From: Alphaproteobacteria bacterium
Lineage (GTDB): Bacteria > Pseudomonadota > Alphaproteobacteria > Micavibrionales > UBA2020
Direction of reading: 5' to 3'
Assembly (NCBI GenBank): GCA_016794125.1
Contig: JAEUKT010000004.1
Location: forward strand, 259,460-323,459
DNA: 64,000 nt
Shown: positions 1 to 8,769 of the stretch, in pieces
How the letters are laid out: every line of letters begins with the position of its first letter
Numbering within the stretch: position 1 is the first letter of the stretch
The notes under the pieces: generated by a model
Told to the model about the DNA's origin: nothing
Seen by the model: only the letters and a program-made list of their open reading frames with translations
Databases searched by the model: none
Program-made: the position numbers and the translations under genes

Positions 1-93
1 CGTCACGCCCAGCCAGCGCGCCATGCGCGCGGCGAACGCGCTCTTGGAAATCACGGCTCTGTGCTTGCTTTCAAGAATTTGTTTCTTAGGCAT
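1..93 (-). CDS. Unknown protein, 5' part only (cut by window edge)
   Basis: An ATG at 93-91 opens a frame that stays open for 31 codons to the window edge. It begins MPKKQILESKHRAVISKS and is rich in Lys and Arg. The ATG overlaps the stop codon region of the RND permease by 8 nt, so the gene is probably translationally coupled as the third member of the pump operon. Too little is visible to assign a family; the open frame, start codon and operon position are the only support. Confidence 0.5.
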   Translation of the reverse strand, partial: MPKKQILESKHRAVISKSAFAARMARWLGVT

Positions 94-3000
94 GTTTCGG
101 CATTTCCTTGCGTGACAACAGGCTGTAAACGACCGGTACGATAAACAGGGTAAAGAACGTGCCGATGCTCATGCCGCCGATGATGACCCAGCCGATCTGC
201 TGGCGGCTTTCCGCGCCCGCGCCGGTGGCAAGGGCAAGGGGTAGCGCGCCCAGCACCATTGCGCCTGTCGTCATCAGGATCGGGCGCAGGCGCATCAATG
301 CGGCCTGCGTTACCGCTTCGCGGCGGCCGATGTTTCTTTTCTCGCGTTCCTGGTTGGCGAATTCGACGATCAGGATGCCGTGCTTGGTGATAAGGCCGAT
401 CAGCGTCACAAGCCCGATCTGGCTGTAGATGTTCAGCGTGCCGCCCGTCAGGTACAGCGCCAGCAGCGCGCCCGCAATCGACAGCGGCACCGACAGCATG
501 ATGATGAACGGGCCCACGAAGCTTTCGAACTGCGCCGACAGCACAAGATAGATAAAGGCGATGGCCAGCGCGAAGGTCAGCACGATGCTCGACCCTGAAT
601 CCTTGAATTCGCGCGATTCACCGTTGTAATCGACGATGAAGCCGGGCGGCAAAACTTCCTTCGCGCGCTTGTCGGCATATGCCAGCACTTCGCCAAGCGC
701 ATAGCCGGGGGCAAGGCTGGCGGTAATATCGGCGGCGCGCAGCTGGTTGAAGTGGTTCAGCTCGCGCGGGGCGACCGTTTCCTTGATGGTCACAAGGTTC
801 GACAGCTTGATCATGTCGTCCTTGGCGTTGCGCACATAAATATCGGTCAGGTCTTGCGGGCGTTCGCGCTGCTCGTTCGCCACCTGTACCATCACGTCGT
901 ATTGTTCGCCACGGTCCTTGTACCTTGTGACCTGCCGTCCGCCCAGCAGGGTTTCCAGCGTGCGGCCGGCGGCGTCGATATCGGCATCGACGGCGGCGGT
1001 CTTGTCGCGGTCCAACTGGATGTTCAGCTGCGGCTTGTTCATGCGCAGGTTGGTATCGACATCGGCCATGCCGGGATATGTCGCGAAATCCTGCACCAGC
1101 TGCGTCACCGCCTTGTCGAGTTCAGCATAGGTGCCGCTGGTCAAAATAACCATCTGCACGGGCGATGACCGCACCGATCCGCCCAGCGAAGGCGGGTTGC
1201 GCGGGAACGCGCTGATGCCGGCGGTCTGGGCCACGACTTTGGGCGTGATTTCCTTGGTGATGTCCTGCTGCTTGCGCTTGCGTTCTTCCCACGGCTTCAT
1301 GCGTAGAAAGGCGATTCCGTCCGACACGGTCGGGCTGCCTGCCACCACGAAATAGCGGTCGATTTCCGGCACGGACGCCGCGATGGGCTCCAGCTTTTTC
1401 ATCCATTCGGTCATGTATCCGATAGTTGAACCTTCCGGCGCGGATGCGCGCACGACGATGGTGCCGCGATCCTCGATCGGGGCCAGTTCGGATTTGATGA
1501 TGGTCAACAGCGCCACGTTCGCGCCCGCAACGGCAAGGCCAATGATGACGATGACCGAACGCCAGGACAGCGCAAGGCCCAGCAACCGGCCATAGCCTGA
1601 CGTCAGTTTTTCAAGGAATGTTTCGATGGCGTTATAAACACGGCCGTGTTTTTCCTTGTGCCCCGACAGCATCTTGGAACACAGCATGGGCGTGAGGGTG
1701 AGGGCGACGAAGCCCGAAATAATGACCGCGCCCGCCAGCGTCAGGGCGAATTCGACGAACAGCTTGCCCGTTTTGCCGGTCGACAGCGCGATGGGCGCAT
1801 AGACGGCGGCCAGCGTGATGGTCATGGCGATGACGGCGAAAGCGATTTCCTTGCCGCCGGTCAGCGACGCTTCGCGCGGTGATTTCCCTTCCTCGATATG
1901 GCGGAAGATGTTTTCCAGCACGACGATCGCGTCATCCACCACAAGGCCGATGGCAAGGACGAAGGCCAGCAGCGTCAGCGTATTGATGGTGTAACCCATC
2001 GCATACATCGCAAAGCATACGCCGATCAGCGAAATGGGGATCGTGACCAGCGGGATAAAGGTGGAACGGAAGGAACGCAGGAAGAAAAAAATCACAAGGA
2101 GGACGAGGGCAACCGCCTCGAAAATCGTGTGATACACGGCCTTGATCGACCGGTCGATGAAGACCGACGTATCGTGCGCGATTTCGATGTTCATGCCTTC
2201 GGGCAGGCTCGCGCGGATATCGGGCAGCAGCTTCTGGATGCCCTGCGACACGCTGAGCGGGTTGGCGGTCGCCTGCTTGATGACGCCCAGCGCGACGGCG
2301 TTCTTGCCGTTGAAACGCACGACGCGGCGTTCGTCCTCGGGTGCGATTTCGGCGCGGCCCACATCGCGCAGGCGCACGAAGGTCGCGCCGTTGCGCTTCA
2401 GGATCAGGTTTTCAAACTGCCCCACATCGCGCATGTCGGTTTCGGACAGAACGGTGAATTCGCGCTTGCTGCTTTCGATGCGGCCGGCGGGGATTTCGAC
2501 GTTCTGGCTGCGCAGCGCCGCCTCGACATCCGAGGGCGCAAGTTTCGCGGCGGCGAGGCGCTGCGGGTCGAGCCAGATACGCATCGATTTGCGGCGTTCG
2601 CCCAGGATCACGGCCTGCGCCACGCCCTCGACGTTCTGCAGGCGGTCCTGTACATAACGGTCGGCGTAATCGGTGATTTCCATGGCGGACAGGCGGTCGC
2701 TGGTGAAGGCAAGGTAGATGATGGGCTGGGCATCGGCCTCCACCTTGGCGACGGTCGGGTCGTCGACTTCGTCGGGCAGCTGCGACCGCACGCGCGCCAC
2801 GCGGTCGCGCACGTCGTTCGCGGCATCGTCGGGGTCGCGGCTGATGACAAAGCGCAGCGTGATCTGGCTGCTTTCCGACCGGCTGATCGACGACATGATC
2901 TCGATGCCTTCGATCCCGGCAAGTGAATCCTCCAGCACCTTGGTCACTTGCGATTCCATGATCTCGGCGCTGGCACCCAGATAGCTGGTGGAAACGGTGA

Positions 3001-3133
3001 CGATGGGCTCGTCGATATTCGGGTATTCGCGCACAGACAGGCGGGAATATGAAACAAGGCCCAGCAGGATCAGGAACAGGCTCATCACCGTCGCAAAAAC
3101 CGGGCGCTTGATGCAAAGTTCGGGAAGCGTCAT
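86..3133 (-). CDS. RND efflux pump permease (HAE1/AcrB-MdtB type)
   Basis: Inner-membrane proton antiporter that exports hydrophobic or amphiphilic compounds together with a periplasmic adaptor and an outer-membrane channel. The 1015-residue length is normal for the family. TM1 lies near residues 12-30, followed by a large periplasmic porter domain; a second membrane block starts near residue 335 and a second porter loop follows. The TM4 proton-relay aspartate pair is in GLVVDDAIVVLEN (near residue 400) and the TM10 lysine is in LITKHGILIVEFAN. The adaptor gene lies 6 nt upstream on the same strand, so the two are one operon. No TolC gene is adjacent; the TolC gene at 8770 belongs to another operon. 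The exported substrate cannot be told from sequence. Confidence 0.96.
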   Translation of the reverse strand: MTLPELCIKRPVFATVMSLFLILLGLVSYSRLSVREYPNIDEPIVTVSTSYLGASAEIMESQVTKVLEDSLAGIEGIEIMSSISRSESSQITLRFVISRDPDDAANDVRDRVARVRSQLPDEVDDPTVAKVEADAQPIIYLAFTSDRLSAMEITDYADRYVQDRLQNVEGVAQAVILGERRKSMRIWLDPQRLAAAKLAPSDVEAALRSQNVEIPAGRIESSKREFTVLSETDMRDVGQFENLILKRNGATFVRLRDVGRAEIAPEDERRVVRFNGKNAVALGVIKQATANPLSVSQGIQKLLPDIRASLPEGMNIEIAHDTSVFIDRSIKAVYHTIFEAVALVLLVIFFFLRSFRSTFIPLVTIPISLIGVCFAMYAMGYTINTLTLLAFVLAIGLVVDDAIVVLENIFRHIEEGKSPREASLTGGKEIAFAVIAMTITLAAVYAPIALSTGKTGKLFVEFALTLAGAVIISGFVALTLTPMLCSKMLSGHKEKHGRVYNAIETFLEKLTSGYGRLLGLALSWRSVIVIIGLAVAGANVALLTIIKSELAPIEDRGTIVVRASAPEGSTIGYMTEWMKKLEPIAASVPEIDRYFVVAGSPTVSDGIAFLRMKPWEERKRKQQDITKEITPKVVAQTAGISAFPRNPPSLGGSVRSSPVQMVILTSGTYAELDKAVTQLVQDFATYPGMADVDTNLRMNKPQLNIQLDRDKTAAVDADIDAAGRTLETLLGGRQVTRYKDRGEQYDVMVQVANEQRERPQDLTDIYVRNAKDDMIKLSNLVTIKETVAPRELNHFNQLRAADITASLAPGYALGEVLAYADKRAKEVLPPGFIVDYNGESREFKDSGSSIVLTFALAIAFIYLVLSAQFESFVGPFIIMLSVPLSIAGALLALYLTGGTLNIYSQIGLVTLIGLITKHGILIVEFANQEREKRNIGRREAVTQAALMRLRPILMTTGAMVLGALPLALATGAGAESRQQIGWVIIGGMSIGTFFTLFIVPVVYSLLSRKEMPKHA

Positions 3134-3139
3134 GGAAAA

Positions 3140-4222
3140 TTACTCCGCTTTGGCGGGGGCAGGGGTGGTGTCCTGTTTTTGTTCTGCAACGTCGCTGCCG
3201 TCTTTCAGTTTCATCAATCCTGCGGTAATCACTTTGTCGCCCGCTTTTAGCCCTTCGCGCACTTCGACCGATCCGGCCTGACGTTCGCCGATCTTGATTT
3301 TTTTGCGCTGCGCCTTGCTGCCGTTGATGGTGAACACATAGCTGTCGTTGCCCTGCGGCACGACGGCCTCTTCCGGGATCATCGGTACGGACTGCCGCGT
3401 CTGCGTTTCGATGGCGATGCGGGCATACATGCCGGGGCGCAGGGATGCGTCCGTGTTCGGGATCGTCGCCTTCACCGTAAAGTTGCGGTTTTCGGGGTTG
3501 ATGCGCGGGTCGATTGCGTAAATCTCGCCCGTGAATTTCCGGTCGGGGAAGGCATCGACAAGGAAGCTGATTTTCTGGCCCTGCTTCACGGTCGCGTATT
3601 CTTTTTCCGGTACGGTGAATTCCAGCTTCAGCGGGTCGAGCGAGACGACATTGGTCAGTTCCTGCCCTGCGGTCGCATAATCGCCGGGCGAAAAACTGCG
3701 CAAGCCTGCAATGCCGTCAAACGGCGCCTTGATGGTCGATTTGGTCAGCAGGATTTCGGCGTTCGACACGGCCGCCTGCGCCGCGCGATAATCGGCGCGC
3801 GATACATCCCATTGCTGCCCCGCGACGAAGCCGCCCGATTTCAATTTGTCGTCACGCTGGAAGGTGGCGGCGGCGACATCCAGCGCGGCCTTGGCTTTCG
3901 CGTATTCGGTTTCGATCAGGCTGGAATCCATCTTGATCAGCGTGTCGCCTTTTTTAACCGGCTTGCCTTCCTCGAACAGCACCTCCTGCACCTGACCGGA
4001 CACTTCGGCATGGATGGCGGCGGCTTCACCGGCGATGAGCGAGCCTACGGCGTTGATGATGGAGGTGATGTCCCGCGCCTCGACCGTGGCGGTCACGACG
4101 GCCTGCGGGCCTTTGGGTTTCTTGTCCTCGCTGCCGCCAGACTTATGTGAATGCCAGTACCAGCCCCCCGCTGCGATCGCGGCGATGACAAGGATCGTGA
4201 TGATGACGGGTTTCTTGGACAT
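3140..4222 (-). CDS. RND pump periplasmic adaptor (membrane fusion protein)
   Basis: AcrA/MexA-type adaptor linking the RND permease to an outer-membrane channel. An N-terminal membrane anchor (IITILVIAAIAAGGWYW) is followed by the split lipoyl domain, whose first half reads AEVSGQVQEVLFEEGKPVKKG. A hairpin and the beta-barrel and membrane-proximal domains follow. The C-terminus is Gln- and Pro-rich. I chose the ATG at 4222 because the anchor then sits at the very N-terminus; an in-frame start at 4264 would add 14 unlikely residues. The stop codon is 6 nt before the permease start. Confidence 0.93.
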   Translation of the reverse strand: MSKKPVIITILVIAAIAAGGWYWHSHKSGGSEDKKPKGPQAVVTATVEARDITSIINAVGSLIAGEAAAIHAEVSGQVQEVLFEEGKPVKKGDTLIKMDSSLIETEYAKAKAALDVAAATFQRDDKLKSGGFVAGQQWDVSRADYRAAQAAVSNAEILLTKSTIKAPFDGIAGLRSFSPGDYATAGQELTNVVSLDPLKLEFTVPEKEYATVKQGQKISFLVDAFPDRKFTGEIYAIDPRINPENRNFTVKATIPNTDASLRPGMYARIAIETQTRQSVPMIPEEAVVPQGNDSYVFTINGSKAQRKKIKIGERQAGSVEVREGLKAGDKVITAGLMKLKDGSDVAEQKQDTTPAPAKAE

Positions 4223-4400
4223 GGCAGTTTTTTCCCGGGTTTCGGCGTTCTGGTTGACACGCAAGACTGGCTGAAATCCTGCGTTTTAGAAGGATTTTGC
4301 GCGATATGGAATTCACCATATCCGCAGCCCCGTTGCCCGTTGCAAGAAATAGACCTAATATCCAGTCCTGACAGTCTTTTTTTGAAAGTTTATCGCCCAA

Positions 4401-5267
4401 ATGGCGCGTTATCAAAACCCAAAGTCCAATATCGTCAATCTGCATGAAAGGTTCCCCAAAATGGAAGGCTTAGGCAAAAAACTTGGCTTGATTATCTTTG
4501 CACTGGTGATCGGTGGCTATTTCTTCCTCTCGACCGTGATCGTGGTCGATGCGGGTCATACGGGCGTCAAGAAAACACTCGGCAAGGTCGATCCCGACGC
4601 CTATCCGCCCGGCGTTTACATCGTCGTGCCCGTGATGTCGAGCATCACGCAGATGGACAACCGCGTGATGAAGTTCGAGGGCGACACGTCGGTCTATACG
4701 AAAGACGTCCAGCAGGCGCAGATCAAATACGCGATCAACTATTCGCTCGACCCGGCAGCGACGGTGAAAATGTACACCGATGTCGGCATTTTCTGGGCCG
4801 ACAAGCTGATCCCGCAGGTCATCACATCGTCCATGAAAAACGTGATCGGCCAGTGGGCGGCGATGGACCTGATCGCCAACCGGTTGAAGGCGCAGAACGG
4901 CATCGAGGAAATGATCGCAAGCGACCTGAAGCATATGGGCATTTCGGTTTCCGCCTTCGCGCTGACGAACATCGATTTCCAGGACCAGTTTGAAAACGCG
5001 GTCGAGGCGAAAGTGGTCGCGGTGCAAAGCGCCGAGATGGCCAAGAACCAGACCGTGCAGATCGAGGAACAGGCAAAACAGCGCCTGATCGCCGCGCGTG
5101 CGGAAGCGGAATCGATGCAGATCAAGAACGAGGCGCTGGCGAAAAACCAGTCGCTGATCATGTATGAAGCCGTCCAGAAATGGGACGGCCAGCTGCCTAA
5201 AATTACCAGCGGCGGTTCGGGCGGCAACTTCCTGAACATCCCCGAAGGGATGCTGAACAGCAAGTAA
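4401..5267 (+). CDS. Prohibitin/SPFH-domain membrane protein
   Basis: Single-pass membrane protein of the prohibitin/HflK-HflC class, which forms ring-like scaffolds in the inner membrane, often with FtsH-type proteases. One TM segment (LGLIIFALVIGGYFFLSTVIV) is followed by the SPFH core, which begins DAGHTGVKKTLGKV, then an Ala/Glu-rich coiled coil (QSAEMAKNQTVQIEEQAKQR) and a Gly-rich tail. The length, 288 aa, fits the family. Start choice is uncertain: an internal ATG at 4461 has a better Shine-Dalgarno-like GAAAGG about 9 nt upstream and would remove 20 residues before the TM. It is convergent with, and directly abuts, the next gene. Confidence 0.9.
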   Translation: MARYQNPKSNIVNLHERFPKMEGLGKKLGLIIFALVIGGYFFLSTVIVVDAGHTGVKKTLGKVDPDAYPPGVYIVVPVMSSITQMDNRVMKFEGDTSVYTKDVQQAQIKYAINYSLDPAATVKMYTDVGIFWADKLIPQVITSSMKNVIGQWAAMDLIANRLKAQNGIEEMIASDLKHMGISVSAFALTNIDFQDQFENAVEAKVVAVQSAEMAKNQTVQIEEQAKQRLIAARAEAESMQIKNEALAKNQSLIMYEAVQKWDGQLPKITSGGSGGNFLNIPEGMLNSK

Positions 5268-6101
5268 TCAGAACAGCGCGGATTGCAGTGGCGGCGGCGC
5301 ATTTCGTGCCGCCGCCATTCTTTTTTCAACTTCGGATGCCAGATGCGGCGGCAGCGCGTCATGCAGCGCGAGCAGCCGTTCCACCACTTCCTGATCGCTC
5401 AGCTGCGCGGCGGCGTTGAAGCCCCGTTTCAGGTTGTCGTTGACGAAGGCGGGCGCTGCGGCGTAGGGGCGCGAGATTTTCACGCCGTTGTCATCCTCCA
5501 CCAGCTTGATCGCAGGTTCGGAAAATTCGTAAGCGCCGGTTTTCGCGCCGTACCTGCCTCCATCGATGACCGTGACGCGCGCGCGATGTTCCTTCACGCT
5601 GTCGATGATGCGGTTGATGGTGTCGGTCGTGGATTCCATCGAGGCTTGTTTGAAGGAATCCGTCAGCTTCATGATCTGTTCCTGCGCCTTGTGCAGGCGG
5701 TACAGGTCGCGCCGCGTGCCGGTCACGGTCTGCCCGGCGAAATTGACCTCGGTGATGGTTTCGGCGGCGGCGGATTTCGAGCGGCGGTATTCAAGCGCCA
5801 GCAATGAGACGCCGGCAACGCCGAAGCCGATCGCGGTGGTCGTGAGCGTCTTGATTGACAGCGCGGCGAAAATGGATGCCCACATGAAGCGCTTGCCGAC
5901 CATCTGTGAGGTGTCGAGCATGCGCGTGCCAACCTCGACCGGCGATGTGCCCGGCATTTTTTGTTTTGCCGGCGGCTTGATCAATGTCCAGATCGTGAGC
6001 GGTTCGGCGCGGTAATGTCCTTCGGCCAGGGTCGTGTAGAAGTCTTCGTAAAAATCGCCGATCTTCTTGAGCAGTTTCATCGGCCCGACTGGCTTGAGCA
6101 A
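5268..6101 (-). CDS. Unknown membrane protein, paralogue of 6409-7314
   Basis: About 277 aa, function unknown. It shares with the protein encoded at 6409-7314 the motif AEG-YR-P--WTLI near the N-terminus, a central hydrophobic stretch, the block EVNFAGQ followed by GTR-DLY-LH-AQE, a Q-ASMEST segment, a GRY--G--YEFSEP-IKLV block and a Leu-rich C-terminal helix. The most likely start is the TTG at 6101, 5 nt after a perfect AAGGAGG. A GTG at 6116 is in frame, but the ribosome site would then lie inside the gene. A TTGACG-17-TAAGGT promoter sits upstream. No catalytic motif is visible. Confidence 0.8.
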   Translation of the reverse strand: MLKPVGPMKLLKKIGDFYEDFYTTLAEGHYRAEPLTIWTLIKPPAKQKMPGTSPVEVGTRMLDTSQMVGKRFMWASIFAALSIKTLTTTAIGFGVAGVSLLALEYRRSKSAAAETITEVNFAGQTVTGTRRDLYRLHKAQEQIMKLTDSFKQASMESTTDTINRIIDSVKEHRARVTVIDGGRYGAKTGAYEFSEPAIKLVEDDNGVKISRPYAAAPAFVNDNLKRGFNAAAQLSDQEVVERLLALHDALPPHLASEVEKRMAAARNAPPPLQSALF

Positions 6102-6134
6102 CAATACCTCCTTCACTGTTTGCGGTATAATAGC

Positions 6135-6163
6135 ACCTTACACGAAAAGCGCTTTGCCGTCAA
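6135..6163 (-). promoter_or_regulatory. Sigma70-like promoter for 5268-6101
   Basis: On the minus strand TTGACG (6163-6158) and TAAGGT (6140-6135) are separated by 17 nt and point at the TTG start 34 nt downstream. Confidence 0.4.
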
Positions 6164-6188
6164 AAGAAAGCGGGATGAGCCAATAAAA

Positions 6189-6404
6189 TCATGGCTTCCG
6201 GCGGTTGTTGTGCAGGATGTCGCTGATCAGGTTGTTGTGGTGGTGGGGGGGGGCGGGAGTGGCGGTGGCTTTGTCCTCGTAGCCGTGCGCTTCGGGAATG
6301 CCGTTGATGGACGGGACGGACATCTCCACACGGTGGAAAGCGCCGATGCCGCGGTCGGCGGGTTTCACCACATGGCCTTCGGTCGTATAGGCGAAGCAGG
6401 ACAA
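6189..6404 (-). CDS. Small unknown protein with a C9 tract
   Basis: A 71-aa frame between two paralogous membrane-protein genes, starting 4 nt after the upstream stop, which suggests translational coupling. Third-position GC bias is like that of the neighbours, which argues that it is real. It begins MSCFAYTTEGHVVKP and has an Ala/Pro/His-rich stretch. Codons for this stretch contain an uninterrupted run of nine C (plus-strand G at 6245-6253), a slippage-prone tract that could switch the last third of the protein. No family recognised, no signal peptide or TM. Confidence 0.55.
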   Translation of the reverse strand: MSCFAYTTEGHVVKPADRGIGAFHRVEMSVPSINGIPEAHGYEDKATATPAPPHHHNNLISDILHNNRRKP

Positions 6405-6408
6405 CAGG

Positions 6409-7314
6409 TTATGCCGCGCGCACCTGCGTGGTTTTCGCCTTTTGCGCCCGCGCCTCGTTCACCTTCGCCATCGCATCGGCGGGAAGGGCTTCTTCGAGTG
6501 CAAGGAAGCGTTTGGCGACTTCTTCGGGCGTATAGGCGGCTGCCGCGTCGAAGGTATTCTTCAGCGACATATCGGCCAGCGCATGGGTGGTCGCGGGCGC
6601 GTTGAAAATGACGGGCATGGCCGGGCGGTCCTTCACCAGCTTGATGCCGGGTTCGGAGAATTCATAGCCTTCGCAGCCCGCATTGTAACGGCCGGGATCG
6701 ATCACCTTCACGCGCTTTGCGTTGTCGCTGACGCTGTTGATGATGCGCGCAATGGTTTCCGACGTTGATTCCATCGATGCCTGCGCGAAAGTGCCGCCAA
6801 GGTTCATGATTTTTTCCTGCGCGTTATGCAGGTGATACAGGTCGGCGCGCGTGCCTTCGATCTGCTGGCCCGCGAAATTGACCTCGCGGATCACTTCGCG
6901 GCCCGCGCGGCGCGACTGCATGTATTCAAGGACGAACAGGCCCGCGCCCGCAAGCGCGATGCCGCCCGCGACCCAGACCATCGCCTGCATGGAAACAAGC
7001 GCGATGGCGGATGCCCACATCATGCGCTTACCGAACGACCGGCCGGTATCCATCATCGCGCCGCCGACTTTGGTGACGGCGACATCGACCTCGGGCTTGC
7101 TGCCCTGGCCGGTGATGAGCGTCCACAGCGATTTCGGCTGGATGCGATAGTTGCCTTCGGCAATACGCATGTGGAAGTTGTCGTAGCCGCTGCGCAGGCC
7201 ATGCACGGCGGTTTCACAGAGGTTGTAAATGGTTTTGCCGGTGCTGCGCAGGAATCCTGCAACGGGATTGGAGGAAGTGGACGGGATCGAGTTCTCCGAA
7301 AGCGGAGTGGTCAA
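6409..7314 (-). CDS. Unknown membrane protein, paralogue of 5268-6101
   Basis: 301 aa. Shares the same domain order as the protein encoded at 5268-6101: AEGNYR, WTLITG, a hydrophobic pair of helices (SMQAMVWVAGGIALAGAGLF), REVNFAGQQIEGTRADLYHL, ASMESTSETIARIINS, GYEFSEPGIKLV. Likely a cytoplasmic domain on a short membrane anchor. The start codon is TTG at 7314, preceded by GAGGCG with good spacing and by an in-frame TGA 9 nt upstream, which leaves no other start. The pair of paralogues with a small gene between them looks like a local duplication. Function unknown. Confidence 0.82.
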   Translation of the reverse strand: MTTPLSENSIPSTSSNPVAGFLRSTGKTIYNLCETAVHGLRSGYDNFHMRIAEGNYRIQPKSLWTLITGQGSKPEVDVAVTKVGGAMMDTGRSFGKRMMWASAIALVSMQAMVWVAGGIALAGAGLFVLEYMQSRRAGREVIREVNFAGQQIEGTRADLYHLHNAQEKIMNLGGTFAQASMESTSETIARIINSVSDNAKRVKVIDPGRYNAGCEGYEFSEPGIKLVKDRPAMPVIFNAPATTHALADMSLKNTFDAAAAYTPEEVAKRFLALEEALPADAMAKVNEARAQKAKTTQVRAA

Positions 7315-7347
7315 GATGTCGCCTCATGCGCTGTTAAAGACATCTCA

Positions 7348-7376
7348 ACGATAGCAAAAGCGCCGTATTTTGTAAA
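7348..7376 (-). promoter_or_regulatory. Candidate promoter for 6409-7314
   Basis: Minus-strand TTTACA (7376-7371), 17-nt spacer, TATCGT (7353-7348), 33 nt before the TTG start. A 7-bp inverted repeat AGATGTC/GACATCT brackets the leader downstream of it (from 7314). The flanking 7370-7440 stretch is AT-rich. Confidence 0.35.
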
Positions 7377-7478
7377 GTTGTATAAGCATTTGATAATAAA
7401 CATTTATTTCAAATATTAAGGTATTATTGCACCGCAAAAATGACTACTTATACATTGTTTGAGTATTACCCGTGATTC

Positions 7479-8546
7479 TCATTTTGCGTGGATGCCGCGC
7501 ACCAGATCGTGGAAATACACGACGCCGTTTTCATGGCGGGGCGACAATTCGCCCACATGATAAACGCCTGCCGATAAATTCTTCTGCACGATCTCGACGA
7601 TATCCACGTCTTCCTGTGTGACCAGAAAGCTGAGATCGATGGCGCGCTGGTTTTCTTCGCGCGCGGCCTCCGACACGTCGCGGAACAGGTAGCAGTACCG
7701 CAGTTCCGTCGTTTCCGGCCCGGTCGGCATGACGATTTCAAGGTTCATGCCGTTCTTGTAAATATTGATCGCCACATTCGGCCACAGCCAGACCCAGAGG
7801 CCGCTGTTCTGCGCCACATCGGCGCGCTCCGGCCGGATGCCGGTTTCGTGCCGCGCGATGCGGTCGCCGACGATGACTTTATATGTGTTGAAATCGACAT
7901 CCTTGTTCAGCTCGGGATGGATGACGGGGATGTGGTACCCCTCCATGTAATTCTCGATATAGGTTTTCCAGTTGCATTTCATGGGGTGCGACGCGGTCGA
8001 AAAGAACTTGAAATTCTCGATGCCCGATCCCTGCAATGCCTGCACAAGCCCGCCCAGCGATTTTTCAAACGGCGGCGGGTTTTCGGCCATGCAGATAAAG
8101 ACAAGGCCGGATACGCTTTTTACATGCACATTGAACAGATGCGTGCGTTCGCACAGGTCTTTTTCGTCGCCGCCGAAACCGGGCGCCTTCGCCAGCTGCC
8201 CGTCGGTGTCATAGACCCAGCCGTGATACATGCAGCGCAGCACCTGCGTCGTGCCGACGCCTTCTTTCAGTACCATCGACGCGCGGTGGCGGCAGACGTT
8301 GTGGAACGCCTTCAGCTGCCCGTCCTTGCCGCGCAGCACCAGCAGGGGGCGACCCGCCAGCGTATAGGCCACATACTGCCCCGGTTTTTCGACAAGCGCT
8401 TCGTGGCAGAACAGCTGCCATTCGCTAAAGAAAAGCTTTTCACGCTCGGCCTCGTAAAATTCGGGCGCGTGATACCATGCGGCGGGAATGGTCAGGTGGT
8501 TTTGTGCAGCGTTATCCTGCGCGCGCGGTTGTGCGGGAATGGTCAT
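7479..8546 (-). CDS. Rieske non-heme iron oxygenase, alpha subunit
   Basis: Aromatic-ring-hydroxylating-dioxygenase or carnitine-monooxygenase-type terminal oxygenase. The [2Fe-2S] Rieske ligands are visible as C85-x-H87 (CRH) and C105-x2-H108 (CMYH), and the mononuclear iron histidines as H205 and H210 in the family motif GYHIPVIHPEL. The third carboxylate ligand probably lies in QEDVDIVE. At 355 aa it is slightly short for an alpha subunit. It needs a ferredoxin/flavin reductase, which is not encoded nearby, and there is no beta subunit. Substrate unknown; the overall layout looks closer to quaternary-amine or orphan oxygenases than to classical dioxygenases (inference). Confidence 0.92.
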   Translation of the reverse strand: MTIPAQPRAQDNAAQNHLTIPAAWYHAPEFYEAEREKLFFSEWQLFCHEALVEKPGQYVAYTLAGRPLLVLRGKDGQLKAFHNVCRHRASMVLKEGVGTTQVLRCMYHGWVYDTDGQLAKAPGFGGDEKDLCERTHLFNVHVKSVSGLVFICMAENPPPFEKSLGGLVQALQGSGIENFKFFSTASHPMKCNWKTYIENYMEGYHIPVIHPELNKDVDFNTYKVIVGDRIARHETGIRPERADVAQNSGLWVWLWPNVAINIYKNGMNLEIVMPTGPETTELRYCYLFRDVSEAAREENQRAIDLSFLVTQEDVDIVEIVQKNLSAGVYHVGELSPRHENGVVYFHDLVRGIHAK

Positions 8547-8736
8547 TCTTCAAATTCCTTGTTCGTATGGCCCGAGTGTAGCGGCGGGGATTCTGAAATC
8601 AACCGCCAACTTTCCATACTGAATCATTTTTGAATCGTTTTGACTCTCTATGGAAATCGCTCTTAATCCTTTGTTAAATAATATTGTTATGAAACAGAAA
8701 TTTAGGTTAGGATTCAGGCGGGGAAAATTGGGGAGA

Positions 8737-8759
8737 ATTCTTCTTGTTCATAGAAGAAT
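8737..8759. promoter_or_regulatory. Perfect 8-bp inverted repeat in the export-operon leader
   Basis: ATTCTTCT (8737-8744) and AGAAGAAT (8752-8759) flank a 7-nt loop and end 10 nt before the TolC start codon. It could be a repressor operator or a leader hairpin that masks the ribosome site. There is no T tract, so it is not a terminator. Confidence 0.45.
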
Positions 8760-8769
8760 ATTTTAGAGA

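Noticed and set aside
1898..2926. 342-codon plus-strand frame inside the RND permease gene
   Set aside because: Antisense shadow caused by GC-rich third positions; His/Arg/Asp-rich low-quality sequence without domain pattern.
86..4222. Complete tripartite RND pump
   Set aside because: Permease and adaptor are present but the only TolC gene in the window belongs to a different operon on the other strand.
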